DNA of 32,513 bases from Verrucomicrobiaceae bacterium. Its GTDB lineage: Bacteria; Verrucomicrobiota; Verrucomicrobiia; Verrucomicrobiales; DEV007. The DNA lies in assembly GCA_004211885.1 (NCBI GenBank), contig SHBV01000031.1:1-32513 (forward strand), written 5' to 3'. The notes under the pieces were generated by a model. That model searched no databases. It saw nothing but the letters and a program-made list of their open reading frames with translations, and had not been told where the DNA came from. The position numbers and the translations under genes were made by a program. This document shows positions 25,801 through 32,482 of this stretch, piece after piece. Every line of letters starts with the position of its first letter. The stretch's first letter is position 1.

Positions 25801-26833
25801 ATTATGGACTTTTGATAATGGTGCTGATGGCTGGGAAAAACCTAATCAGGCAGAGATTGCAGTCGAGGAAGGTGTCCTTAAAATTAACAGTAAAGGAAAT
25901 GATCCTTCTGTCACTGCCGCACTGGACGCTCCTGCAGGAACATTTATGGTGGATCTTAAGGCCGAGTTTCCCGGACAAGGAAAGGCTCATGTGCAACTGT
26001 TCTGGACCACTAAAAAAGATAATAATATCTCTGAGGAAAGATCAACAAGACTGACTCTTCCAAGAGGAAAGAAGGGATGGCAAAATTACCGTCTGTTTTT
26101 CCAGACCGATAGTGAACTAACTTCTCTAAGGTTCGATCCGATCGATGATAAGAATGTCGTCTACGTTAACGCGATGCGAGTTAACAGGGCCGAGACTCCG
26201 AAACTTGAAAAGTTCGCCCTAGAAAATGCCAAAGCTAATCATAGCCAAGATGGCTACAACGTGACCACTGCCATTGATGGGAAAAGAGACCAAGACAAAA
26301 ACGGTTGGGCCATTCATCCACAAATGAATAAAGAACTTATGGCAACCTTTGAAGTCAAAGAACAACCCAAAGTAGAGGGTCGTCGCCTCCTTAGATTTGA
26401 TCTTGATCAAAGATACCAAGGCAAGAACTTCTCAATCGGACGATTTAGAATAGCTATCACTTCATCTCCAAAGCCAATCAACTTTGGACTTCCCGGAAAC
26501 ATTGACTCAATCCTAGCCAAGGCTGAAAATGAAAGGACCGAAGCCGAGATAACTGAAATTACAAAATATTACCGTGAGAATAATGGTGATCTTAAGAAGC
26601 TTCAGGAAGCGCTCGCCAATGCTAAAAAACCCAGACCTGCTGATCCAAAAATCGCCGAACTGCAAGCGAATATCAAAGAAGCCGAAAAGCCTCTGCCTCA
26701 AGATTATAAACTGGCACAACTGCGTAAAGACGCTGGTCTAAGTGAGCAACAAAAAAATCAAAAACGCTTAACAGCTGCTCAGGACATTGCTTGGGCCATT
26801 ATTAATACCCCTGCATTCTTATTTAACCGCTAA
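22802..26833 (+). CDS. Giant DUF1549/DUF1553 exported protein with two haem-type motifs and a long insertion
   Basis: A 1343-residue exported protein. After a signal peptide (LICTGTILLFILTCGLNA) there is an Ig-like/Big_2 type region (about 30-115, with a second segment near 230-320). The first cytochrome-type motif is C136-N-A-G-T-C141-H142 (CX4CH). DUF1549 starts near 330 (YEFVRRAYLDITGLPPS) and includes a second motif, C488-N-K-C491-H492, in RFNCNKCHDHPFERW. DUF1553 starts near 580 (YFASSYVNRLWGYMLGTGI) and its last helix is at the extreme C-terminus (DIAWAIINTPAFLFNR). Between about 813 and 1320 lies a large insertion: a coiled coil (813-890), beta-rich galactose-binding/discoidin-like regions, and a second Pro/Glu/Lys-rich helix. 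The usual role is unknown. The family is proposed to act in polymer breakdown at the surface. Confidence 0.9.
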   Translation: MTALKNLICTGTILLFILTCGLNAEENLPDIESLSLNPTEIQLGSPFANAQVIATAKLIGGDSIDVTRLAKVNIQGDSVKINESGFVEPLKDGNSTINFELKGKTVSLSVKVLGQENEFKPDYVRDIMPVISRMGCNAGTCHGSKDGKNGFKLSLRGYDPIYDIRAFTDDLGGRRVNVAAPDSSLLLLKATGAVPHEGGQVTKINSNYYNIVKSWIASGAKLNLSTPKVKGIEVFPKNPVVQTIGTKQQIRVVATYSDGIKRDVTKDAFVQSGNTEVAEPEKESHSLINTIRRGEAPILIRYEGNYTATTVTVMGDRSGFVWQQPAANNKVDELVASKWERMKILPSGLCDDYEFVRRAYLDITGLPPSSQVIQDFVSDNTNQKKKRDALIDRLIGSEEYIDHWTNKWADLLQVNRKFLGQEGAKGLRQWIRMQVQNNKPYDQFVREIITATGSNKTNPAASYYKILRDPDALMENTTHLFLATRFNCNKCHDHPFERWTQDQYYELAAYFAQVDLKRDPASGKNNIGGTAVEGAKPLYELISDKKEGEVIHDRTKEVSAPSFPYLAGRDITKPTKETRRAELADWITAPGNQYFASSYVNRLWGYMLGTGIIEPLDDIRAGNPPSNPELLKYLEKEFISSNFNPQHVLRLICKSRTYQLSIETNKWNNDDNTNFSHGKARRLPAEVLYDAIHTSLGAQPNFPGVPAGTRAAQLPDVGIKLPDGFLDNAGRPVRESACECERSSGLQLGPIMALVSGPTVGNAISDPKNVLPKLVESSEDDRKVINEIFLRLLSRPANEDELTASLSMLDAVEKDHANIISKVQEREALLKEETVKAEKQRETKITQAKKSLTDYQASIAEREAKLNKEQADKVAAAEKGVKEFEKMIPQKVSEWANANSSESAWEVINPIGFNSTNGSKLELENDSSLFASGKNGIGNYRIYATTAIDNITGVRIETIPDQRLPKGGPGRSGSDGNFVLTEFEVHGSGVQKKEDWKVVKLWTFDNGADGWEKPNQAEIAVEEGVLKINSKGNDPSVTAALDAPAGTFMVDLKAEFPGQGKAHVQLFWTTKKDNNISEERSTRLTLPRGKKGWQNYRLFFQTDSELTSLRFDPIDDKNVVYVNAMRVNRAETPKLEKFALENAKANHSQDGYNVTTAIDGKRDQDKNGWAIHPQMNKELMATFEVKEQPKVEGRRLLRFDLDQRYQGKNFSIGRFRIAITSSPKPINFGLPGNIDSILAKAENERTEAEITEITKYYRENNGDLKKLQEALANAKKPRPADPKIAELQANIKEAEKPLPQDYKLAQLRKDAGLSEQQKNQKRLTAAQDIAWAIINTPAFLFNR

Positions 26834-26890
26834 AAATACAGCCGAATTAAAAAAATTACCAAATGTTGATCCCTTCATGAAAATCAATGA

Positions 26891-26918
26891 TTTACAAAAA
26901 GACTAGCAGTCATATAAT
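26891..26918 (+). promoter_or_regulatory. Promoter for the first DUF1501 gene
   Basis: TTTACA (26891-26896, five of six to consensus) and a perfect TATAAT (26913-26918) are separated by 16 nt. The predicted start is near 26925, giving a leader of about 32 nt. It suggests that the DUF1501 gene can be transcribed apart from the DUF1549/DUF1553 gene upstream. Confidence 0.55.
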
Positions 26919-26956
26919 TATACTTAAGAAACCAGAACCGTTAACAAATAGATACG

Positions 26957-28417
26957 ATGTTTAGAATATTGGGCGACCCAGGAAAAGATCTTTGCGACAA
27001 GCACCTCAAACCATCCCGTAGAGATTTCCTCAGAGTAGGCGGAGGTGGAATGATTGGCCTTACACTAAGTTCAATGCTTGAACTTAAAGCTAAAGCTAAC
27101 CAAAGCTCATCGCCTGGTTGGGGCAAAGCCAAGTCTATCATCATGGTTTATCTTCAGGGAGGACCAAGTCACTTGGATTTGTGGGATCCTAAGAAGGATG
27201 TTCCTGATAATGTGAGGTCAGCTTTTAACACAATACCCACCAAAATACCGGGCGTTCATTTCACTGAAATACTCCCAGAACTTGCCAAGATTAATGACAA
27301 GTTCACACTCATGCGAGCAGTAAGTTACGAACCGAACGGACTCTTCAATCATACTGCTGCAATTTATCAAATGATGACCGGCTACACGACGGATAAAGTG
27401 TCCCCGTCTGGCCAGCTCGAACCCCCTTCACCTAAAGACTTCCCTAACTTTGGTTCTAACATCGTCCGACTCAAGCCACAGACGGAACCGATGCTACCAT
27501 TTGTAATGCTTCCTCGCCCACTTCAGGAATCCAACGTTGTCGGTAAAGGTGGCACTGGCGGTTTCCTTGGCCGATCATATGATCCATATACTCTCTATCC
27601 TAGCGGTGGAGACATGGACATGCAGAAAATGACCAAGATCAAAATTGATGACCTTCAGCTAAGGCCTGATGTTTTTGCGACCCGCCTACAGAGGCGTGCC
27701 TCTTTAAGAGAAACAATCTCAAAGAAGATGAATAAGGTCGAAGAAGCCGTTAAAGATTATAAACTCAATGAGTATTACGATCAGGCCCTCAACCTAATCA
27801 TCTCCGGAAAAGCTCGTGAAGCTTTTGCTCTGGATCAAGAGCAACTCAAAACCAGAGAAAAGTATGGCAACACTTCATTCGGTGACAGTTGCCTACTCGC
27901 AAGAAGACTCGTAGAGGCAGGAACTAAGGTCGTAGAAGTGATATGGCCGAAAGTAGCTAACTCTGACAATCACTCATGGGACCATCACAAAGATCTGACC
28001 AAGAGGATGAAGAATCAGTCTGGACCAATGCTTGACAATGGACTATCAGGCCTCATCTCGGATCTGGATGAACGAGGAATGCTCGATGATACACTCGTCG
28101 TTGCCGTCGGTGAATTTGGTCGTAGCCCTCAAAAAGGAGTCAGCACTTCCGGTAACGGAAACAGTGCCGACGGTCGTGATCACTGGCCTTATTGCTACAC
28201 TGGCCTCATTGCAGGTGCTGGAATTAAGCGCGGTAATGTTCACGGCAAATCAGATAAGACAGGTTCAGCTCCTGTCGAGGATCCAGTCCATCCAACACAG
28301 TTATTGGCCACGATTTATCATGCCTTTGGAATCGATCCTACTTCAATCGTTTACAATCACTTGAATCAGCCACGTGAATTAGTCAAGGCCGAGGCAATTA
28401 CTGAACTTTTTGGATAA
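26957..28417 (+). CDS. DUF1501 protein, Tat-exported (copy 1)
   Basis: A 486-residue exported protein of the DUF1501 family, an alkaline-phosphatase/sulfatase-fold relative of unknown activity. The N-terminus has a twin-arginine signal ([17 protein letters not shown] at 21-22), so it is folded before export. Family features are the opening [20 protein letters not shown], the middle [16 protein letters not shown], the metal-site-like [12 protein letters not shown], and the C-terminal [12 protein letters not shown] and GRDHWPYCY segments with conserved Asp and His. In PVC genomes it pairs with DUF1549/DUF1553, the gene upstream, and the two are thought to work together. It has its own promoter-like sequence. 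Arginine codons mix AGA/AGG and CGN about evenly, like most of the window. Confidence 0.9.
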   Translation: MFRILGDPGKDLCDKHLKPSRRDFLRVGGGGMIGLTLSSMLELKAKANQSSSPGWGKAKSIIMVYLQGGPSHLDLWDPKKDVPDNVRSAFNTIPTKIPGVHFTEILPELAKINDKFTLMRAVSYEPNGLFNHTAAIYQMMTGYTTDKVSPSGQLEPPSPKDFPNFGSNIVRLKPQTEPMLPFVMLPRPLQESNVVGKGGTGGFLGRSYDPYTLYPSGGDMDMQKMTKIKIDDLQLRPDVFATRLQRRASLRETISKKMNKVEEAVKDYKLNEYYDQALNLIISGKAREAFALDQEQLKTREKYGNTSFGDSCLLARRLVEAGTKVVEVIWPKVANSDNHSWDHHKDLTKRMKNQSGPMLDNGLSGLISDLDERGMLDDTLVVAVGEFGRSPQKGVSTSGNGNSADGRDHWPYCYTGLIAGAGIKRGNVHGKSDKTGSAPVEDPVHPTQLLATIYHAFGIDPTSIVYNHLNQPRELVKAEAITELFG

Positions 28418-28492
28418 AGAAATTCTAGTAAAATAAACCTTCACAGAATCCTCAGAGAGGCCAAGAAAGTGAACGAACAAGGTGCCTAGTCG

Positions 28493-29953
28493 ATGTTAAC
28501 CATCACTGATCGCCGATTCGCTCATAACCCCTCTTCCTTCGGTCGTCGTGACTTTCTTCGCATTGGTAGCCTAGGTGGCTTAACGATGCCAGGACTCCGG
28601 GCCGCCGAGTCACAGGCCGCACTGGACAAGAATTTATTCAAGAACAAATCGATCGTCTTTCTGTTCCTTCAAGGCGGGCCGCCACAAATCGAAACCTTCG
28701 ATCCCAAAATCGATGTCGCTTCTGACAACCGCAGTTGCACCGGTGAAATTCGCACCAAAGTACCGGGCATGTGGTTCGGCGGAACGTTGCCCAAGTTAGC
28801 TCAACGTGCGGACCGCTTGGCCATAGTACGTTCATTCGCGACCAACGACGGGAGCCACAATCCTATGCCTATCCTAACGGGAAAGCATCCGTCAGGAGCA
28901 GCGATGAGTGCATTGTGCGCCCGCGCCACTGGCCCATTTCATCCACAAAGCGGCTTACCGATGAATACGGTGATCGTTCCCGAAGCTGTAGAGCCGGACC
29001 TGAAGCTCGGAACACCGACCCCAACGTTCGGACTTCCAAGGATCGAGACATCAGTCGCCACTTCAGGGAGCCTCGGCAATGCCTACAAGGGCTTCATCCG
29101 CAACGGTAAACCCGAGCAATTAGGTAACTTCGACTTGAACTTGTCGAGGGACCGTTTCATGGATCGTTATCAGCTCCTCGGAGAACTTGATGATCTAAAA
29201 CGCGGTCTAGATCGGAGTGGTGAAGTGAATGGAATGAGCCAGATCGAACGCCAGACATATGACCTCCTACTTCGGGGCGTGGCCGACGCGTTCGATCTGT
29301 CCAAGGAAGATCCTAAAACCATAGCAAAGTACGATACTAGTCACCTCTTCAACATGTCCGACTATCACAACGGCGGTAAGTACTTTCTTTTCAACGGGAA
29401 AAAAAAGCTAGTCGACCAGGAACGCTGGACGAACCTTCTTGGCAAGGAAATGCTTCTGGCCAGGCGATTGTGCGAAGCAGGATGCGGTTTTGTGACCGTA
29501 GTCGATTCAAGCTGGGATTTCCATGGGAACGGTGCCAATAATCCGGGCACTCTCGTTGGCATGAACACCTTAGGTGCCCAGATGGATCATGCAGTTTCCG
29601 CTTTCCTTGATGATGTCGAGCAACGCGGTCTGAGCGATCAAATTCTGTTAGTCATCACGGGTGAGATGGGCCGCTCACCGATCAAAAAAAACAAGGACGC
29701 AGGCACCGATCATCACGGTGATTTGACGCCACTCCTACTGGCAGGTGGCGGCTTGAATATGGGGCAGGCGATCGGAAAATCTGACCGGACCGGTAGCCGC
29801 CCGGCCTCCGATCCCTATGGTCCGGAAAACCTACTCACTACTATAATGCACACTATGTTCGATGCGGATAAACTTCGGGTATCACCCGAACTGTTGCCTC
29901 CCGAAATCTCCAAATTGATCCTCGATGGCCAGCCCATAAAGGAACTATTTTAG
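28493..29953 (+). CDS. DUF1501 protein, Tat-exported (copy 2)
   Basis: A second DUF1501 protein, also 486 residues but clearly divergent in sequence. The Tat signal is at residues 18-27 (RRDFLRIGSLGG). Conserved elements are SIVFLFLQGGPPQIETFDPK, SHNPMPILTGKHPSG, LLARRLCEAGCGFVTVVD, DSSWDFHGNGANNPG and LLVITGEMGRSPIKKN with a following DHHGD. Arginine codons are nearly all CGN: by hand I count about 26 CGN to 3 AGG and no AGA, against roughly 13 to 11 in copy 1. Together with a more GC-rich look, this suggests a different origin from its neighbour. It is not a tandem duplicate. It probably partners an exported DUF1549/DUF1553 protein, either the one upstream or another. Confidence 0.9.
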   Translation: MLTITDRRFAHNPSSFGRRDFLRIGSLGGLTMPGLRAAESQAALDKNLFKNKSIVFLFLQGGPPQIETFDPKIDVASDNRSCTGEIRTKVPGMWFGGTLPKLAQRADRLAIVRSFATNDGSHNPMPILTGKHPSGAAMSALCARATGPFHPQSGLPMNTVIVPEAVEPDLKLGTPTPTFGLPRIETSVATSGSLGNAYKGFIRNGKPEQLGNFDLNLSRDRFMDRYQLLGELDDLKRGLDRSGEVNGMSQIERQTYDLLLRGVADAFDLSKEDPKTIAKYDTSHLFNMSDYHNGGKYFLFNGKKKLVDQERWTNLLGKEMLLARRLCEAGCGFVTVVDSSWDFHGNGANNPGTLVGMNTLGAQMDHAVSAFLDDVEQRGLSDQILLVITGEMGRSPIKKNKDAGTDHHGDLTPLLLAGGGLNMGQAIGKSDRTGSRPASDPYGPENLLTTIMHTMFDADKLRVSPELLPPEISKLILDGQPIKELF

Positions 29954-29990
29954 CTAAGGTTTAAATAGGCCCTTAATATACAAAATTTCA

Positions 29991-31175
29991 ATGACTCTCA
30001 ATTCTTTTTTGCCATGCCGCGCTGCAGTACTCTCTGGACTTCTCATTTCATCTATCACGATCACCAAAGGCGCGGAAGGCGCTAAATGGATCCGGCATGA
30101 AATTTTCTCTGGTGCCCACGTCAACTCCGCCACGGCCGCCGATTATAACAATGACGGTCATCAGGAAATCATCTTTTCCGGAGCAGGTCAGATCCTCATG
30201 TACCTTGGTCCGGATTATCAAAAGAAACAGGTACTGGCTATGGCAGATCCCAAACAACCCAAACGCAAGGATCAGTGCATTCACAGTGTCCTCCATGACG
30301 TTGACGGAGACGGCGATCTGGACTTTGTCGGCTCTTATGTACGTGGCCTATTTTGGTTAGAGTGCCCAAGTAAGAATGCCACAAAGACGAGCTGGAAGAT
30401 GCATCAAATTACTGATCAAATTCATGGTGTCCATTGCATTCGCTCTTTCGATATTGACCGTGATGGCAAACCGGACCTCATTGCTAACGACTTCACTGTC
30501 GATAAGGGACCCTATTCCGGATCAATTTGCTGGCTCAAACCTTCTTCGCCCAAAGATGAACCGATCAGTTGGTCCATCATACCCATCGCAAAAGGTACAG
30601 CGCCCGGTGGTAGCCACTACTTTGATTTTGGCGACGTCAATGCCGACGGCCGTCCCGATTTGACACTCGGAGCGAAAGGCAAACCCTTTACTGGTGGCAA
30701 TTATTTTGCCGTCTTTTACGCTCCGAAAGATCCTGCCCAACCTTGGCGACGGAAATTTCTACCTGAAGCCGGAAACCAGACTGGCGCCACGCATGCGGCC
30801 CCGGCGGACGTTAACGGCGACGGAAAGACCGACGTTCTCGCTAGTCGTGGGCACGGCATTGGTGTTGTTTGGTTCGAGGCCCCGGATTGGACCCAACACA
30901 TTATCGATGACAAGATTACTTTCCCTCACTCGACAGATTTTGGTGATATTGACGGGGACGGTGACATTGATCTCAGTACCGTGGGTTATGGCTCAAAACT
31001 CGCCGCTTGGTATGAAAACGATGGTACCGGAAAATTTACTCGCCACATTCTAAGCCTAAATCAGATGGCCTACGACACCATGATTACAGATCTGGATGGC
31101 GATGGCGACAAAGACATCCTTGTCGCTGGCCAAAGGAGTGAAAACGTCGTCTGGTTCGAAAATCCTCAGAAGTAA
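29991..31175 (+). CDS. Secreted FG-GAP/VCBS beta-propeller protein
   Basis: A 394-residue exported propeller. The N-terminal segment (FLPCRAAVLSGLLISSITIT) is a Sec signal, with the mature part beginning near AEGAKWIRHE. Seven calcium-binding loops of the D-x-D/N-x-D-G type can be read: DYNNDGHQE, DVDGDGDLDF, DIDRDGKPDL, DVNADGRPDL, DVNGDGKTDV, DIDGDGDIDL and DLDGDGDKDI. They imply a seven-bladed integrin-alpha-like propeller. Such proteins usually bind ligands or sugars, and no catalytic motif is visible. It follows DUF1501 copy 2 by 37 bp and shares its CGN-rich arginine codons (about 11 CGN to 1 AGG), so the two look like one transferred unit. Confidence 0.9.
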   Translation: MTLNSFLPCRAAVLSGLLISSITITKGAEGAKWIRHEIFSGAHVNSATAADYNNDGHQEIIFSGAGQILMYLGPDYQKKQVLAMADPKQPKRKDQCIHSVLHDVDGDGDLDFVGSYVRGLFWLECPSKNATKTSWKMHQITDQIHGVHCIRSFDIDRDGKPDLIANDFTVDKGPYSGSICWLKPSSPKDEPISWSIIPIAKGTAPGGSHYFDFGDVNADGRPDLTLGAKGKPFTGGNYFAVFYAPKDPAQPWRRKFLPEAGNQTGATHAAPADVNGDGKTDVLASRGHGIGVVWFEAPDWTQHIIDDKITFPHSTDFGDIDGDGDIDLSTVGYGSKLAAWYENDGTGKFTRHILSLNQMAYDTMITDLDGDGDKDILVAGQRSENVVWFENPQK

Positions 31176-31199
31176 AGAGCCTTTAGCCTAATTGACTCA

Positions 31200-31661
31200 A
31201 TGTGTCCTAAAAATTATCAACCTGTAGGTAAAGTAGTTTTGGGAGAATCAGATTATTGGTTTCTAGAGAGTTTTAAATTTGAGGGAGATCAAATCACAAT
31301 TAAAATAAATGAAGGAATCGTATCCTCCAAAATTCAGGATATAAAAATTAATGACACTAAAAAGGTTGAAGGTTGCTTTCCAATAGAAGTTAATGAAAAA
31401 AGCAGGAAAGTTAATATTAAATTTTTTAAAGTACTAGCCCACCAAGTCGTAGATGAGTCTTATGCTATTCCCGAAGATGGCAAAATAGATGGTAAGGTTT
31501 TATATCTTCATCATGGATCAACTTATCTTAAATATGTGACAGACAATTCTTTAGTTTCGCAACTTATCGATGACCCCATTCTACATTACTCTGTGAATCT
31601 GGGTGATGATATCATTCACGTAATTACAACACAGCAACCTGAAGTAAATCCAATAAGTTAA
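31200..31661 (+). CDS. Small protein of unknown function, AT-rich
   Basis: I do not recognise this 153-residue protein. It has no signal peptide, no hydrophobic segment and no cysteine motif. It alternates beta-strand-like stretches (QITIKINEGIVSSKIQDIKI, KVNIKFFKVLAH) with charged turns and has a histidine pair in VLYLHHGSTYLKYV. Codon use is strongly AT-rich (AAA, AAT, ATT), unlike the FG-GAP gene 24 bp upstream. A weak hairpin lies about 40 bp after the stop. It resembles small accessory genes from recombination-prone regions, but nothing shows that it is mobile. It is likely real because the open frame is long relative to its AT content. Confidence 0.55.
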   Translation: MCPKNYQPVGKVVLGESDYWFLESFKFEGDQITIKINEGIVSSKIQDIKINDTKKVEGCFPIEVNEKSRKVNIKFFKVLAHQVVDESYAIPEDGKIDGKVLYLHHGSTYLKYVTDNSLVSQLIDDPILHYSVNLGDDIIHVITTQQPEVNPIS

Positions 31662-31699
31662 ACATGGTCACCCTAAAATCGATCAATTAACTAGATAGG

Positions 31700-31728
31700 A
31701 TTGCTTAATGAAAGAGCAATTTCATTTT
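31700..31728 (+). terminator. Weak hairpin with T-rich tail
   Basis: ATTGCT (31700-31705) pairs with AGCAAT (31715-31720) around a 9-nt loop, followed by TTCATTTT. It could terminate the preceding small gene. The stem is only 6 bp. Confidence 0.3.
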
Positions 31729-31730
31729 GA

Positions 31731-31752
31731 GTTTACAAAACATTTTGTGAAC
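31731..31752. promoter_or_regulatory. 22-bp near-perfect palindrome, candidate operator
   Basis: Two 10-bp arms around CA pair throughout, with one G:T wobble. The half-site sequence GTTTACAAA recurs once more at 31790-31798, close to the downstream start codon. A dimeric regulator could bind here. Nothing identifies the protein. Confidence 0.35.
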
Positions 31753-31819
31753 TTATTACTTGCCTCGCCATTCAATAACCTAACAATGTGTTTACAAATC
31801 TAAATTAAAAGACAAAACG

Positions 31820-32188
31820 ATGAATGACCAAGAACAAATTGAAACTGTAGTTAGACTTTATATTGAGTCTATGAATGAATCTAATCCCGATAAAGTTAAA
31901 AAAGCGTTTCACGAAAATGCAAAAGTAGTTGGTTTTTTGCATGGCGATCTTTTGCAATTGTCAGTGAATGATTTCGCAGGTTTTGTAGCATCTCAACAAC
32001 CCTCACCCAAAGAAAAAGGTGAAGACGTGGTATTTGAAATACTTACTTGCGAAATAGAAGGCACAACAGCACTTGTAAAGATAAGAGACGAATACCTAGG
32101 CATTACTTTCCTAGATACTTTGTCTTTTTTAAAAGCTGATGGCGAGTGGAAAATTTACAATAAATTATTCAACGTCGAGAGTGAATAA
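31820..32188 (+). CDS. NTF2-like protein (lumazine-binding/SnoaL-type)
   Basis: A 122-residue protein with the NTF2-like cone fold signature. An N-terminal helix pair (EQIETVVRLYIESMNESNPD) is followed by VKKAFHENAKVVGFLHGDL, then strands ending FLDTLSFLKADGEWKIYNKL, the usual FLxF..DGxWKI..K ending. It resembles the putative lumazine-binding (Lumazine_bd_2) subgroup. Members are small binding proteins or isomerases, and activity cannot be told from sequence. There is no signal peptide. It is AT-rich, like the unknown gene upstream, with a 158-bp gap holding a palindrome. It probably has its own promoter. It precedes the fragmentary GDPD remnant on the opposite strand. Confidence 0.82.
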   Translation: MNDQEQIETVVRLYIESMNESNPDKVKKAFHENAKVVGFLHGDLLQLSVNDFAGFVASQQPSPKEKGEDVVFEILTCEIEGTTALVKIRDEYLGITFLDTLSFLKADGEWKIYNKLFNVESE

Positions 32189-32236
32189 AAAACAGTTCAT
32201 ATTAAGACTTCGTTATTTCGGGCCACTTAACCCTGA

Positions 32237-32368
32237 TCACTTCAGCCCTTCTCTAATTCTCTTCGGAAAGTCTGTAGTTATAGAGTCTACGCCAAGATCT
32301 CTAAAATGACGAGCAGTCTCAATGTCATTTATGGTCCATGAATCGCTCCTATGTTCGTAGTTGTTCAT
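32237..32368 (-). pseudogene. C-terminal remnant of a glycerophosphodiester phosphodiesterase
   Basis: On the minus strand a frame ending at TGA (32239-32237) reads SDSWTINDIETARHFRDLGV followed by DSITTDFPKRIREGLK. This matches the typical end of GDPD enzymes (WTVND..E...L...GVDGIITD.P), which hydrolyse glycerophosphodiesters to glycerol-3-phosphate. Only about 40 residues exist. Upstream the frame runs into a TGA and tandem repeats, and the catalytic N-terminal barrel is absent. An internal ATG at 32368 would give a 43-residue peptide, unlikely to be functional. The gene appears to have been broken at the repeat array, unless the assembly is wrong at this end. Confidence 0.6.
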
Positions 32369-32390
32369 GGTTGTTCATGGTTGTTCAAAA
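32351..32390. repeat. Tandem TTGTTCATGG-type decamers
   Basis: TGTTC occurs at 32352, 32362, 32372 and 32382, exactly 10 bp apart. Two adjacent units are identical (TTGTTCATGG). The first unit overlaps the GDPD remnant, whose frame reads ATGAACAAC here. Confidence 0.75.
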
Positions 32391-32420
32391 TACTTTTTAT
32401 AATGTGTTTTTAACTTTTGG

Positions 32421-32450
32421 TTTGTTCACTGTTGTTCACCATTGTTTACC
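32421..32450. repeat. Second set of TGTTC/TGTTT decamers
   Basis: TGTTC at 32423 and 32433 and TGTTT at 32443 continue the 10-bp period, about 41 bp after the last unit of the first set. The units are imperfect (TTTGTTCACT, GTTGTTCACC, ATTGTTTACC). Confidence 0.6.
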
Positions 32451-32452
32451 TT

Positions 32453-32482
32453 AACTGGAGGAAACTGGAGGAAACTGGAGGA
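32453..32482. repeat. Three identical AACTGGAGGA decamers
   Basis: The units are 32453-32462, 32463-32472 and 32473-32482, all identical and directly abutting the TGTTC set. Each contains GGAGGA. No start codon follows on the plus strand within the window. The remaining 31 bases show nothing recognisable. Confidence 0.85.

Noticed and set aside
28771..29109. 112-residue frame inside DUF1501 copy 2
   Set aside because: This is a shadow frame in higher-GC coding DNA; the DUF1501 frame carries all conserved motifs.
26957..29953. Tandem duplication of the DUF1501 gene because both are 486 residues
   Set aside because: The sequences differ widely and codon use differs; equal length looks coincidental.
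32351..32482. CRISPR array
   Set aside because: The units are 10 bp, abut without spacers, and no cas gene is nearby.
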